From Glandiceps talaboti (Eukaryota; Hemichordata; Enteropneusta; Spengelidae): a stretch of DNA of 64,000 nucleotides. Made by a program: the position numbers and the translations under genes. Shown piece after piece: positions 11,421-23,522 of this stretch. The notes under the pieces are model-generated. The model saw only the letters and a list, made by a program, of their open reading frames with translations, was not told the DNA's origin and ran no database searches. Numbering within the stretch: position 1 is the first letter of the stretch; every line of letters starts with the position of its first letter. The stretch is taken from NCBI RefSeq assembly GCF_964340395.1, contig NC_135550.1, positions 186,001 through 250,000 of the forward strand, written 5' to 3'.

Positions 11421-12303
11421 GCACGCGTTGCAAGTTGCTTCTCGAGCTGCTTCGTGAGTTGCTCCTCCGTGTAACCACTTCGTCGCGTCGCAAGTTTTTA
11501 GTATAAATATTCTATTTCAGCAAGTATTTTTTATATAATTTCGAATTATCACCACAATTACCACTTATAAATAGTATACAATGTCTATGAATTCTTGATT
11601 TCCGCTGAATATCATTTTATTTCCAACTTGAATGCAAGTAGCGACATCGGAAAGATCAACATCGCCATAAACGAACTTCAAATTGAAGAGAGTTTTACTA
11701 TCGATACCTCAACAAGTTTTCAGTCATTTTATTCGTAAATATTAGCAATTTCATAGCATTTTTGCCAAATTCCTGCTGCTAGAAGACTTGACCTCGATGA
11801 CCTGTAACTTTTATATATCTACGCATGTGCAACAGTTTAGCTCTTGCGACTCACCATGCAACTAGTTGCATCGTGTACGCGCTCCGTCGCAGTTGCAAGC
11901 CTTGTCGCATGCGACGAATTGCTTCATGAGTGTTATGTCTGTATGGGTATAGCACTTCCTTTCACCATAGTTTCTTTTGTCACATCCTGTCCTTTGTAAA
12001 GAGTCTCTGGTCTAACAACAGGTGATCTAAGTATAACTTCGGACGGAATGTTCTTTTCCCAAGTATTGATCAGGGTAGAAGTTTTTACATCAACATTTCG
12101 TTCTGGTGGCATTGCTAGATGACGAGTGTTGCGACGAAGTGTTCCTTTCGGCGTTTGTACAATATATGATCTAGGTGTACCAGCAGCTCAAACAACGGTT
12201 GCAGGAACGTTATCACCTTTAACATACACTTTATCTCCTGGCGATAATTTGCTGTGCTCCACTACACGATGGCGGTTGTCATAGTTACGTTTCTGGCGGT
12301 TTC

Positions 12304-13011
12304 TCAAGGCTTCTCACGCAGTGAATATGAATCTGGAATGTGTGGCTCCAGATTATCTGGTAGAATCGGTACTGTACTGTGCATCCTCCTATTGAACAAT
12401 AACTCTGCTGGTGAGTAGCCATTCTCTAGTGGTGTTGATCGATATGCAAGTAACGCCTTGTTGGGATCATCCAACGATGTTAACAACTTCTTATCAGTCT
12501 GCACTGCTCTTTCAATTGCGCCATTCGACTGAGGGTAATGTGGACTACTTGTCACATGTGTAAAATCATAGTCTAATGCAAATTCCTAGAATTCCACAGA
12601 AGCATACTGTGGTCCGTTGTCTGACATTACAGTTTCAGGAACTTCGTGACATGCAAATATAGACTTCATAGATCTTATAACTGCTGCTGATGACAAGGAA
12701 TAGAGTTTTGATAACTCTACATAGCGTGAATAATAGTCGACGAGTGCAAGGTATGTTGATCCATGCCATTCAAGCAAATCAGTGGCAACTTTCTGCCATG
12801 GGCGTCTTGGAAATTCGGTCGATATCAATGGTTCGGCACGATCCTTCTGACTTTTAATGCAGGTTTCACAACTTTTCACTAAGTTGTTGATTTCATTGCT
12901 GAGACCGGGCCACCATACCGCAACTCTTGCTCGTGCACGACATTTAGATATGCCAAGGTGACCTTCATGGATTCTTTGTAACAGTTCCCATTGCATTTCC
13001 TTTGGAATCAC
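12304..13011 (-). pseudogene. Gypsy integrase, frameshifted
   Basis: The minus-strand frame from 13011 begins near the zinc-binding domain (HEGHLGISKCRARAR, then VKSCETCIKSQKD, an H-H-C-C pattern). The catalytic core follows with aspartates in VATDLLEW and MSDNGPQY. A stop follows VEF at 12586. The rest of the core is in another frame at 12304-12555 with PHYPQSNGAIERAVQT, which holds the catalytic glutamate. All three DDE residues are therefore visible but split by a frameshift. The C-terminal tail continues towards 12000 without an open frame. Confidence 0.85.
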
Positions 13012-13244
13012 TAGTCTACTACCTTTCAGAAGAAGACCGTTATGAGTGGTTAATTCTCCTCTTACATGCCAATATGGTTTTGTGATAGGGGACAGTTTTG
13101 GCCAACTGGGCCATCTAGTTTTGATGTATTGATTAATCAGCTGACAAGCTTGGTCATTCGATTGACAGTTGTGAATCTGACGCTGGCAATCCCTGGTAAA
13201 CAGCGTCTATGTAGGCTGTTGTTTCCCCTTGGAGTTTATGATCT

Positions 13245-13846
13245 TCAGTTTGCAGTGATGACTTCAGTGGAGAACGCGAGTGTATCGGCTGTAACCATAT
13301 TTGTACCTGGCACATGTGAGATTGTATATGAGTATCTCATCAGTCTGAGGCGGAAGCGTTGAACTCTTAGGGGTAAGTCCTCTAAACTCTTGCCTCCTAG
13401 TAATGGTACAAGTGGTTTGTGGTCAGTTTCAATATGGAAATGAAGACCCAGTAGGTAATTATTGAAGCGTTGACATGCCCATGTTATATCTGTGCATACC
13501 TCTGTTCTGTACTGGTCATAGCTCGTGATGCATATGCCACTGGCCTCCAATGTCCATCTGTCTGCTTCTGTGCTAGAACTGCACCGAGACCATATGATGA
13601 AGCGTCTGCAGAGAGTAGTGTCTCTGATTTAGTGTTAAACAAGGTGAGTATTGGTGTAGAACTTAGTAATGACTTCACTCTATGAAAAGCTTGGTCTTGG
13701 GCATCAGACCAGTGCCACACATTTTTCTTTGACAGAAGATCTCTGAGTCGTTTTGTTGTCTCTGCTAAGTCTAGAGTGAATTTACTCAGTTGGTTTGCCA
13801 TTCCTAAGAATCTCCGTAACTCAGTAATGTTGGTGGGTTTATCCAT
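13245..13846 (-). pseudogene. Gypsy reverse transcriptase connection and RNase H, frameshifted
   Basis: The minus-strand frame at 13484-13846 reads TELRRFLGMANQLSKF and SDAQDQAFHRVKSLLS, the region after the Gypsy reverse transcriptase palm. RNase H starts at LLSADASSYGLGAVLAQK. The frame then shifts, and the remainder is read at 13245-13550 (FHIETDHKPLVPLL, LMRYSYTISHVPGTNM). The RNase H is thus recognisable but broken. The YxDD-bearing palm that should precede it is absent. Confidence 0.85.
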
Positions 13847-13860
13847 CTCAACAATTGCCT

Positions 13861-15465
13861 TTACTTTGAGTGGGTCACTTCATTGAGTTTTTGCAGGTCC
13901 ACACATATACGAACACGTTCAGAGTTTGGTTTGGGCACTACTACCATGCCTGCACACCAGTCAGTTGGCTGATCAACTGGTTTGATTACCCCAAGGTTTT
14001 GCATTCGTACCAGTTCGTCTTTAACCTTTGACATGAGTGGAAGTGGAACTTGCCTTGGAGTAGTAATTGCATGTGGACTTGCATCATCTCTGAGGTCAAC
14101 TTTATATGTACCCTCAAGCTTGCCTAGTCCAGTAAACAGGCCTGGAAATAGCTGTTTGTATTTTGCCAGTTTATTCTGTTTCTCTGACACACTGTTGAGA
14201 TTAGCTCTTGATAATATGTGCAATGATTCTATAGCTGGTCTACCTAGTAGCGCCTGACTTAGATGTTTCACAACATATACATTTTGGCATGACTTGGCTG
14301 TATGCTGGCGGCCATTGTGGTTGGAGTCTAAGTGTAGCACTCCTTTTATTTTACCAACAGTTTCCAGTTTGACTTGTCCTGGGCCATACAGTATTCTGTC
14401 AGCAGGCTGGAGTTGTGATGATTTGAATGTTTCGTTAAACATCTTCTCTGATATGGCAGTTACGTCTGCACCTGTGTCAATTTTGAACTGTACGTTTTGA
14501 CTGTTGACAGACAAATTTACCATCCATGCTTTGCTTCCTGTTGCTTCCATTTCACCAAGGAATTCAGAATCAAATTCAGCCTCTTGTAGTACATTCATTT
14601 GCTTTGGTTGGTTTGATTGGTCATTGTTCCTTTTTGATCTGCAAACTTTTGCAAAATGGCCAATCTTACTACATGCATTACAACTTACATCCTTTGCTGG
14701 ACGGTTAACTCTGTTGTGGTTGGATTGGTTTCCACACCATGAACATCTAGAGTTGTGGTTGTATTTATTGCCACGTTGGTTATTTTGTCTTCCCGTGGAA
14801 CTTCTATCCTTATAAGTATTGTCGGATTTTTGTTGAAACCCATTCCCTTTGGGCTGTTGTTTCTTTCTATAATTTCGCCCTTTATTGGACTTCACTGCAT
14901 CCATGTTGTCACTACTGGCACTTGTAGGGCTTCGAATTGTATGCTGTTGACTCTTTACTGCTTCACTTTGACGTGCTTGATCGACAGCTTTTACTAAAGT
15001 CAACGTAGAATCTAACTGTAGCTTCTCAGAAAGCCTCTCATCAAGTAAACCTACAACAATCCTGTCACGTATCATTTCTTCGCGTAGGGCACCATATTTA
15101 CAATGTTCGGCCAGTCCGTATAGCGCCGTAATGAAACTGTCAACGGATTCGCCTGGCTCTTGTTTACGGTTGTTGAATTTCGCCCGTTCGAAAATGACAT
15201 TTCGGCGGACTATGAAGTAGTTTTCGAACTTACTTTTAACGACTGTGATGTCTGCGAGTTGCTCTTCGGTGAGTTCAAAGGACGGCAGGATTTCATCCGC
15301 TTTATCTCCCATTGTGTAGAACATAGTATTGACTTGCGGCGACCCATCTTTGGCTGACAGACCGGATGCGATGCAGAATCGATGAAACCGCTGGATCCAC
15401 TTCGGCCATTCGTTTGGCTTTGAAAAGTCAAATCCATCTGGTGCTGATACTTGAAACGATGCCAT
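13861..15465 (-). CDS. Gypsy Gag-protease with truncated start of reverse transcriptase
   Basis: A 534-codon frame runs from ATG at 15463-15465, 18 bp after the primer-binding site. Residues 1 to about 180 are a Gag of the Gypsy type (WPKWIQRFHRF, EPGESVDSFITALYGLAEHC, MIRDRIVVGLLDERLSEK). A CCHC zinc knuckle (CNACSKIGHFAKVC) lies near residue 270. The aspartic protease motif FKIDTGADVTAIS follows near residue 325. The end holds the reverse transcriptase N-terminus (PTDWCAGMVVVPKPN, VRICVDLQKLNEVTHS) and then stops. The palm with the catalytic aspartates is deleted, and the next recognisable piece begins at 13846. It acts as structural protein and protease of a retroelement and is not a host gene. 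Confidence 0.9.
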   Translation of the reverse strand: MASFQVSAPDGFDFSKPNEWPKWIQRFHRFCIASGLSAKDGSPQVNTMFYTMGDKADEILPSFELTEEQLADITVVKSKFENYFIVRRNVIFERAKFNNRKQEPGESVDSFITALYGLAEHCKYGALREEMIRDRIVVGLLDERLSEKLQLDSTLTLVKAVDQARQSEAVKSQQHTIRSPTSASSDNMDAVKSNKGRNYRKKQQPKGNGFQQKSDNTYKDRSSTGRQNNQRGNKYNHNSRCSWCGNQSNHNRVNRPAKDVSCNACSKIGHFAKVCRSKRNNDQSNQPKQMNVLQEAEFDSEFLGEMEATGSKAWMVNLSVNSQNVQFKIDTGADVTAISEKMFNETFKSSQLQPADRILYGPGQVKLETVGKIKGVLHLDSNHNGRQHTAKSCQNVYVVKHLSQALLGRPAIESLHILSRANLNSVSEKQNKLAKYKQLFPGLFTGLGKLEGTYKVDLRDDASPHAITTPRQVPLPLMSKVKDELVRMQNLGVIKPVDQPTDWCAGMVVVPKPNSERVRICVDLQKLNEVTHSK

Positions 15466-15473
15466 AGTTTTCT

Positions 15474-15494
15474 AGTATCCCACTTCTGACACCA
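15474..15494 (-). promoter_or_regulatory. Primer-binding site, tRNA-Leu type
   Basis: Immediately inside the LTR the minus strand reads TGGTGTCAGAAGTGGGAT. This matches the reverse complement of a metazoan tRNA-Leu 3' end (CCACTCCTGACACCA) with one mismatch, the expected start site for minus-strand DNA synthesis of the Gypsy element. Confidence 0.75.
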
Positions 15495-15656
15495 TGTTAT
15501 GTTGGGGACATATTAGTTAGAAAAACACGCAAAGGTTGAACGCGAACATGAACTTTATTGAACTGCATCATTGCAGAATCTACTAGAATAACGTTACATC
15601 CAATCGAGGCTAACACGAATAGTGGGGGTTTTATGATAGAGGGCGATATCAGTACA
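15495..15656 (-). repeat. 5' LTR of the Gypsy element (162 bp)
   Basis: It is bounded by TG and CA, abuts the primer-binding site on one side and the ATGAG target duplication on the other. Only about 8 bp of the partner LTR survive at 11931-11938. Confidence 0.75.
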
Positions 15657-15684
15657 ATGAGTTGCATCGTGTGACTGGCCTTAA

Positions 15685-15915
15685 CTCAACTAACAGTTTC
15701 CTTGAACACAACTTTGGATGGATATTTTGGTACAGGAGTGTCAATGTTGTGTCAAACTGGACCTTATTACTCTGTCAAAGACCCACATAAACGAATGTTA
15801 CATCGCTTATCCATCATGATAATGTCATATATTCAACTGAAGTTCATGTACTACGTGTGTATATATATATATATATAGTATAGAGCACTGTCTTAGCAGA
15901 TTGATACTCACCGAG

Positions 15916-15988
<73 letters not shown>

Positions 15989-16569
15989 ACACTGCCAAGA
16001 AAGGAAAGTTGAACTTTGTTCATAGCAAAAGGTATGTAGAGCTGATGACTTCGTTAACGTACATGTTTGTAAATGTCAGCGCAACTGAAAAGGACAAGAA
16101 TATGTCAAGATTGGGTTGCATTTTCAAGCTGAGTAATTTGTATTAAATCGTAATTTCACACAGTATATCTGTGTTATGCTGTCATTATTGCTAACGGTTG
16201 CAGGCTTTTACATGTAATATTTAACAGAAAACTAGCGAAAGCCTGTAATTTTCTTCACATTCCAGCACACCAGTTTGTTTATGTATGTACATGTAGCACC
16301 CTCCTTGTTGGTGACATGTTATAATGTAGTAGGCCCGGCCGGCCCTTCGAAATTTGGGATCGTAATTAGACCTTGTAATCGGCACAGATTTCCTGGCATA
16401 CATGTTAAGCTTTTACGACCACTCAGTTTGTGACTCGTTGCATATTTTATTTGGACTTGGAGTAACAAAATATTTGGTATTTTATTAGCAAACCCATTCG
16501 TTTGTAGGTGTATGTCAGATGTATTTATTTTACTAAAACATGGCATTTGTAATGTAAGTGTATTTTATA
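15685..16569. other. Non-coding stretch with TA microsatellites
   Basis: No gene is recognised. Two (TA)n tracts lie at about 15859-15877 and 15917-15983. Short open frames spanning the TA repeat are low-complexity artefacts. Confidence 0.6.
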
Positions 16570-17201
16570 TTTCCATGGAAGCCACTCTCCAATTTTAGAT
16601 AATCTGTCTTACAATGGATAGAACTAGTGCATATATGCCAAAAGTAAAGGAATTTTTATTTTTGTTCTTTGAATTTTACATAAATTTGGCCAAATAATGC
16701 ATAAAATGGTGATTTAGGTTACCATGGCAATAGATGTTCCTAAAGTGATAACTATTTTTGAACTCAGCACAACAAACTACCCAATATAGGGTGGTCAATA
16801 TGAAATAAACTATGTTATAATTAAATTTATCATGTTATTTTCCAGATATGTAGATGTTTAACCAATACAACATTTTTTACTCTACTCTGTTTCCATGGAA
16901 ACAGCTGTCCTATTTTAGGCAATTTGTGTTACAATAGATAGCCCCATGTCATATATGTAAAAAACTTCTTCATTAATTTTCATTTCTTTCCATGTTTTTT
17001 GTCAAATTTTGAAAAATCATCTACATATTATGGTGATTTTGGTTACCATGGCAACGGATGTTAATAAAATGACCCCTTATTTTGAACTCGGCATAAAAAA
17101 CTACCCCAGGTAGGGTGGTTAATATTCAAATAAACTCGATTATTACAAAAATTATTATTATTATATAATATTATTTAATTATTTAATTATTATTATTATT
17201 A

Positions 17202-17205
<4 letters not shown>
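16570..17205 (+). repeat. Second tandem pair of dispersed repeat W
   Basis: Two units, about 16570-16805 and 16888-17140, carry the family landmarks in order: TTTCCATGGAA(A/G)(A/C)C, GGTTACCATGGCAA, TTTTGAACTC(A/G)GCA, AACTACCC, AATAAA. The second ends in an ATT-rich tail that passes into an (ATTG)n array at 17204-17262. The pair mirrors the arrangement at 9230-9810. Confidence 0.65.
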
Positions 17206-17254
<49 letters not shown>

Positions 17255-17262
17255 AATCAGTT
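17204..17262. repeat. (ATTG)n microsatellite
   Basis: About fourteen consecutive ATTG tetranucleotides follow the ATT tail of repeat W, with GTTGGTCGGTCGGTC degenerate units after them. Confidence 0.85.
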
Positions 17263-17393
17263 GGTTGGTCGGTCGGTCAATCGGTTTATTAATTTATTGG
17301 TTCGTGAATATACATAGTATTGCATATACGAAGTATATTTTCTAAGTAGGTCTCTTTTGATGTCTGTCTGATGTATATAAACAGTGTACGTAC

Positions 17394-17693
17394 TTCCATA
17401 CAAACCACAATATTCATTTCTGATCTCAATCCTTGCAGATTCTTGTATATTTCATCAGTGCAGAGTTTGGTTCTATACCTGGTATCCAAGGTCTCTTCGT
17501 TTCCTGTCTCTTTGCTGGCACTCTTAGGTATAACTACAGTATCCATGTATATTACCCGACTATCATTGTTTGATAATACTTTATTCTTTCGTGCTATCTT
17601 GCCTACTGGAATTGGAACATTAAAAGACCTTGTCATAAAAACAAACAAACAGATAACAGTTGTAATTTTACCTATGATAAACACTATATTCAT
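17394..17693 (-). CDS. Candidate first exon of a single-pass membrane protein, unrecognised
   Basis: A minus-strand frame is open from at least 17768. A good start is the ATG at 17691-17693, giving MNIVFIIGKITTVICLFVFM, a signal-anchor-like hydrophobic segment near the N-terminus. A polar stem follows (ARKNKVLSNNDSR, KSASKETGNEETLDTRYRT). A consensus-like splice donor (GAA|GTACGT) ends the possible exon at 17394. N-terminal anchor plus stem is the usual plan of Golgi type II enzymes such as sulfotransferases and glycosyltransferases, but no catalytic motif is present, so this is only a guess. No downstream exon was found, and it lies antisense to the SLC5 gene. It may be a fortuitous frame. 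Confidence 0.25.
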
Positions 17694-17976
17694 GATGCTA
17701 CAAAAAGTTCGATGACATTGGAAAAGTAGATTGGAGAGCTGGAGACAGATGGGGTGTGCTGGGATCATGGAAAATATTCATACATTTCCACATCTTTATT
17801 TACTCCACAGTAATGTACTCAGGTACAGTTTACCTACTTTTGTCTTCAGCAAAACATGGTGGAAGAATGAGCACAAAAATAGTGTCTTTCAAATTCCCAA
17901 AGTCATACTTGTGTAACTCTTCAACATCATAAGCTTAAGCTGTTGATCATATATGAGATTTTATTACCTTCCTCAG

Positions 17977-18119
17977 TACGATGTCATCAAGTTTAAATGC
18001 CTTGATAGCTGTGACGTTGGAGGATATTGTGAAACCATGGAGACGATGGAGGGCTTTCAAAAAGAGGACGGAAGTCTATGAAAATGATGCCCGGGACACC
18101 GTCATGTCCAAAATTCTAA
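17977..18119 (+). CDS. SLC5-family sodium/solute symporter, exon a
   Basis: This is the most 5' exon I can see of a sodium-coupled solute carrier gene (SLC5; nearest in layout to the vitamin/monocarboxylate/iodide branch). It follows a clear acceptor (TTACCTTCCTCAG) and ends at the donor A|GTGAGT. It encodes TMSSSLNALIAVTLEDIVKP, the conserved serine-rich helix and following loop of the family, then a basic cytoplasmic stretch (RRWRAFKKRTEVYEND). The last base forms a split codon with exon b (phase 1). Earlier exons, covering roughly the first two thirds of the protein including the sodium-binding core, were not identified in 1-17976. They lie upstream of the window or have diverged beyond recognition by eye. 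Confidence 0.85.
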
Positions 18120-19110
18120 GTGAGTATATAAAACGATTACTTCGTTCTGCAATGGTGGCTGTGGACTAAATTGTATGTAAGATTGCTGAAATATGAAATA
18201 CATAATACTGAGAGGAGACTGGGTATATAAAAACAAGGTATCAGAGAGTGTTCATTTGATCATAATCAGTGAGGTGATTTGTGACATCAGAAAACCTCGA
18301 CTGGCAGCATAAGTTTTGTGAGATTATGTTATTTATATAGTGGCCCTGACACACAGACCATGGATATAATTAGATCATCTAGTTTGTTTTCGTATCATTT
18401 CAAAGTGTAATTGTTTCTGCCTGGAATTATTTAAACAGGAACTTCGCTCCAAGATATAAAGGCATTTTCATGAACTTTGGGTTATAATTAATGGTTTATT
18501 AAAATTGTTCGTAGCAGTCAGAGACTGAATTGCGACAACTTCACAAAACTGATAAATTTAAAATATAGCAAACATTAAAACCTTTACATTTCATGTTAAG
18601 ACAGAATCAAAATAACTTTACACAGTTACAACTAACAAAAGGGCACGGCAACGGACACACACGAAGACACTAACCACTGAACCATTTAAAATGCTTCTAA
18701 CAAGTGTGTTTGTCATCATTCCATAGTTTAATCATGTAAGGAATTGCACTTTTAGCATATCTCTGTACGTATCCTAGGTAGAGATAGTTGCCGAGAATTA
18801 CGTAATTCAAGGCCGATTTCATCGCTACGTTCCTGGAGTCATATCATGATTTTACATCACCTACATTACACGTACATGTGATTTCAGAGAAATATCACGT
18901 TGAAGTTGTCTCCCACGTTGTGATCTTTATGAGCTAATAGGAATCAGCAGAACTGTTTATGCAACGGTTCAAAATGAATACTCGTGACCCCTGACCTAAA
19001 GCCTGAAATGAAAACATCAAGACCAGTTCATGAAAATGCCTTATTTCCTGGAGCGGTGTTCTCCTTTACTATTGAACTGTTTCTTCAACAATTTCCACTT
19101 TGTTGTTCAG
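18120..19110 (+). other. SLC5 intron between exons a and b
   Basis: The intron runs from GTGAGT at 18120 to TTGTTGTTCAG ending at 19110. It is AT-rich with no recognised element or gene. An open frame starting at 18984 runs through the acceptor into exon b, but its first part is intronic. Confidence 0.7.
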
Positions 19111-19264
19111 TGATCGTCTATGGAGTGATTTCAATTGGTTTAACCTATTTGGCATCCTACATGGGTTCTCTGGTTACCATGGCAAATACTATATTTGGTA
19201 CATTTGGTGGTCCTCTACTTGGTGCCTTTACTCTGGGAATGTTTTATAAAAGAGCAAACTCATG
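19111..19264 (+). CDS. SLC5-family sodium/solute symporter, exon b
   Basis: The exon is 154 nt, in phase with exon a (A|TG codon) and exon c (TG|G codon). It encodes IVYGVISIGLTYLASYMG, then TIFGTFGGPLLGAFTLGMF and YKRANSW. These are two membrane helices with the family's GGPLLG..xLGMF motif and the positively charged end before the next helix. The donor is TG|GTAAAG. Only 72 bp later the left arm of the giant inverted repeat begins, and the next exon is 18.7 kb away. Confidence 0.9.
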
Positions 19265-19369
19265 GTAAAGTATTTATTAGTTTGTGTATGCATCGACGTT
19301 ACATTGTGAAATAAAATACACTTAAAGTTTGCAAGGGCCGGCTATGGCGCCTCATTGGGGCCTTTATTA

Positions 19370-19864
19370 TGTACAACTTATTTGATTCGTCTCAACAACT
19401 TATTTGGCAACTCGACATCTTATTTGATTCGTCTCAAAAACTTATTTGGCAACTCGACATCTTATTTGATTCGTCTCAACAACTTATTTGGCTCCTCGAT
19501 AACTTATTTGACTCGCCTCAACAATTTATTTGGCTCCTCGATAACTTATTTGCCTCAACAACTTATTCGGCTCCTCTATGGCGCTTCATTGGGGCCTTTA
19601 TTATGTACATCTTATTTGACTCGCCTCGACAACTTATTTGGCAACTCGACATCTTATTTGACTCGCCTCGACAACTTATTTGGCAACTCGACATCTTATT
19701 TGATTCGTCTCGACAACTTATTTGGCAACTCGACATCTTATTTGATTCGTCTCGACAACTTATTTGGCTCCTCGATAACTTATTTGCCTCGACAACTTCT
19801 TTGGCTCCTCGACAACTTATTTGACTCGCCTCGACAACTTCTTTGGCTCCTCGATAACTTATTT
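19370..19864 (+). repeat. 42-bp minisatellite in left arm
   Basis: The unit contains CAACTTATTTGGC(A/T)(A/C)CTCGA and ATCTTATTTGA(T/C)TCG(T/C)CTC. Variants alternate GGCAACTCGACATC and GGCTCCTCGATAAC. The period is a multiple of three, so long open frames of repetitive peptide (LFDSSQQLIWQL-type) appear in more than one frame; these are artefacts. A GGCGC(C/T)TCATTGGGGCCTTT block occurs twice (near 19345 and 19581). Confidence 0.9.
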
Positions 19865-20514
19865 AGTCAACATGTATGACGTTCTCTTGTAGGCGATATT
19901 TTAGCATCCCTAGCTCCCCTTCAGTAAATATGTGCTCTCTTGCGCAAACGTCACTTCGCGTCATACAAAATCTGCTGTTACGTCAAAGAGCATCATCAAA
20001 GTTTTGTGCAGTGTTTTTGACGAGTGACTGGTGGGTCCTCACAATGTTGACCCGGAAACGCGGAAGTAAATGTTATATAACCAAAGTATACGTTCTAAAT
20101 ATGTTGGAGAAAGAGATCAAACAGAGCTGTCCGAGAGGAGAGAGGACATAATGACGGCGTACCACTTTATCTCGAGAAGGAAACAACAGAGTATCGGATA
20201 CGTCACGTGTGTCTAATCTGTGGAGATTACATGTACTTTGTCACAGGTAGAGATATTTAAACTTTATCTAAATATTCAATACGCTATTTATTATTTAATT
20301 ATTTGTTGTGATCCCGTCCATTATTACTGTCTGACGATCGTTCTGTGTACGTTCACGGTGACACAGCACAGTCGGTGTCACTTGTGAGCTAATAGTTCTA
20401 TTCAGGCATCGTCATATTCAAAATATACCGTCAGCATTGATAATAGTTTTGAATATCGTAAATACCAAATAACACCATTACTTATGACCCATCACCATTC
20501 TTGAATAGGATTAA

Positions 20515-22283
<1,769 letters not shown>

Positions 22284-22978
22284 TAAGCTCACAAGTGACT
22301 TTAAACTGTAATCATTAGCACATTCCTGATGTTGACTAAATTGTGTGTTTTGTTTAACTGTTAGTTGTCAGCCCCAACAATTTTGGTTGAATAGTCTGCA
22401 CATACTTTAGTGTAGTTACACGAGTATTATACTGAGGCTCAGTACAGAGTGCAATAGTGGCAAATGTTTGAGTGATAAATATCACAAATTATTATGATAA
22501 ATGTCATCAGTGACTGAAAGTGAAATAGTGTTTGGAAGTTTTTATTTTTTCGAACCAACAATTTTGTCTTGACCCTTTTGAACTTTTAAGGTCATGTCCC
22601 CAGATAACCAGCTGTGAAAATGTAACGAGATTAATACATGCGATACTGAGCTGCCAAGTGAATCTGTTTACAGGGACATGATGATGATGAGTGATAAATG
22701 CCAATGTTGTTATTTTGAGTTGTTATTTCCCTTTCCATTTTGTAGAGTGTAAAGTTGTAGTAGTGTTTATTTTCATTTTTCAATTCCAAAATAATTTACA
22801 TTCATTGCAGGTTAATGCAAGCAATAATATCCAAACTGAAAGTTGTCAAATTGAGAAACATGTAATTCTACTTATGTTTTTTTTTTAGCCGGGGGGATGT
22901 AAAAAGTGACCCTCCCTCAATTTTCTTTCTCCAACAAATGACCATGCCCTGTAAAAAGATTTCAATGAAAAACATTTT

Positions 22979-23240
22979 TAACTGCCTCTCTGTGGCATAG
23001 TTGTTAGAGCTCAAGATTAGTCGTCAGGAGGTCCTGGGTTCAATCCCACTAGAAACAGATAATTTTTCTGTAGTAAGATCCCACCACATTGATAATTTTT
23101 AAAGGCATCACAGTTTGTGTTTGTATCAAAGCCTGTGTTTTGATCTATTGGCTGAGCTGAAGGCCGGAACTACCAAAGCCTAGATGGAGTGCACAACTGA
23201 CAACCCCAGGGCTGATTGGTCAACATCTCAACTCCACCAC
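22979..23240 (+). repeat. tRNA-derived SINE, left-arm copy
   Basis: A tRNA-like head carries the RNA polymerase III boxes: box A TGGCATAGTTG at 22993-23003 and box B GGTTCAATCCC at 23037-23047, both fitting the consensus at normal spacing. The tRNA-unrelated part continues to about 23240. Without a complete cloverleaf, and with a reverse copy in the right arm, it is a SINE rather than a tRNA gene. Confidence 0.7.
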
Positions 23241-23522
23241 ATTATTACCAATATCTTGTAATGTTGTTCCCCCATTACTACTGTGAGACCCACTCTGCTC
23301 CTCACACCAATTTCCATTTTCTAAACTATGGCCCTCCCTGAGGACCCATTTGGAAAAAGTACCCCCCCCCCCACACACACACACACCTTATTATTTCTTA
23401 GGGCTCTATTACATAGCTATTCTGTCACCAATTTCAACTATTGGTTCCTATGTTGAGTGGTTTTTTTCATGTTCATTTTGAGATTAAAAATGATGATTCA
23501 ACATTGCTCTGTTTGATGTTTT

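Larger units (their letters stand above)
11931..15656 (-). mobile_element. Broken Ty3/Gypsy-type LTR retrotransposon
   Basis: The insertion is flanked by the 5-bp duplication ATGAG (11926-11930 and 15657-15661), which splits the host TIR element. Order on the minus strand is LTR, primer-binding site, gag, protease, start of reverse transcriptase, a gap, RNase H, integrase. The 5' LTR (15495-15656) is present. At the other end only about 8 bp (TGTTATGT) of the 3' LTR remain before internal sequence, so most of the 3' LTR is deleted. The reverse transcriptase core is missing and several frameshifts are present, so the copy is dead. Confidence 0.85.
11276..15681. mobile_element. TIR element H3 with a Gypsy retrotransposon nested inside
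   Basis: The left end (AGGCCCGGTCACACGATG) and the reverse complement of the right end (AGGCCAGTCACACGATG) match with one small indel. They are flanked by TAA at 11273-11275 and 15682-15684, again a TWA duplication of the PIF/Harbinger type. Removing the Gypsy insertion leaves about 0.68 kb, the size of a MITE. The left part holds two adjacent perfect palindromes (11369-11384 and 11393-11420) and many GCGAC/GTCGC motifs. No transposase frame is present. Confidence 0.7.

Noticed and set aside
18984-19110. Start of an SLC5-like protein at the ATG of 18984
   Set aside because: The sequence before 19111 is intronic: a clear acceptor lies at 19110 and exon a at 17977-18119 joins in phase. The transporter homology begins only at 19111.
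19355-19879. Long repetitive open frames (174 and 151 codons) that look like a repeat protein
   Set aside because: They are translations of the 42-bp minisatellite, whose period is a multiple of three, so more than one frame stays open. The shorter right-arm array gives the same artefact.
22979-23060. A functional tRNA gene
   Set aside because: Both pol III boxes are present, but no full cloverleaf could be drawn and the unit continues into tRNA-unrelated sequence with a second copy in the other arm, which fits a SINE.
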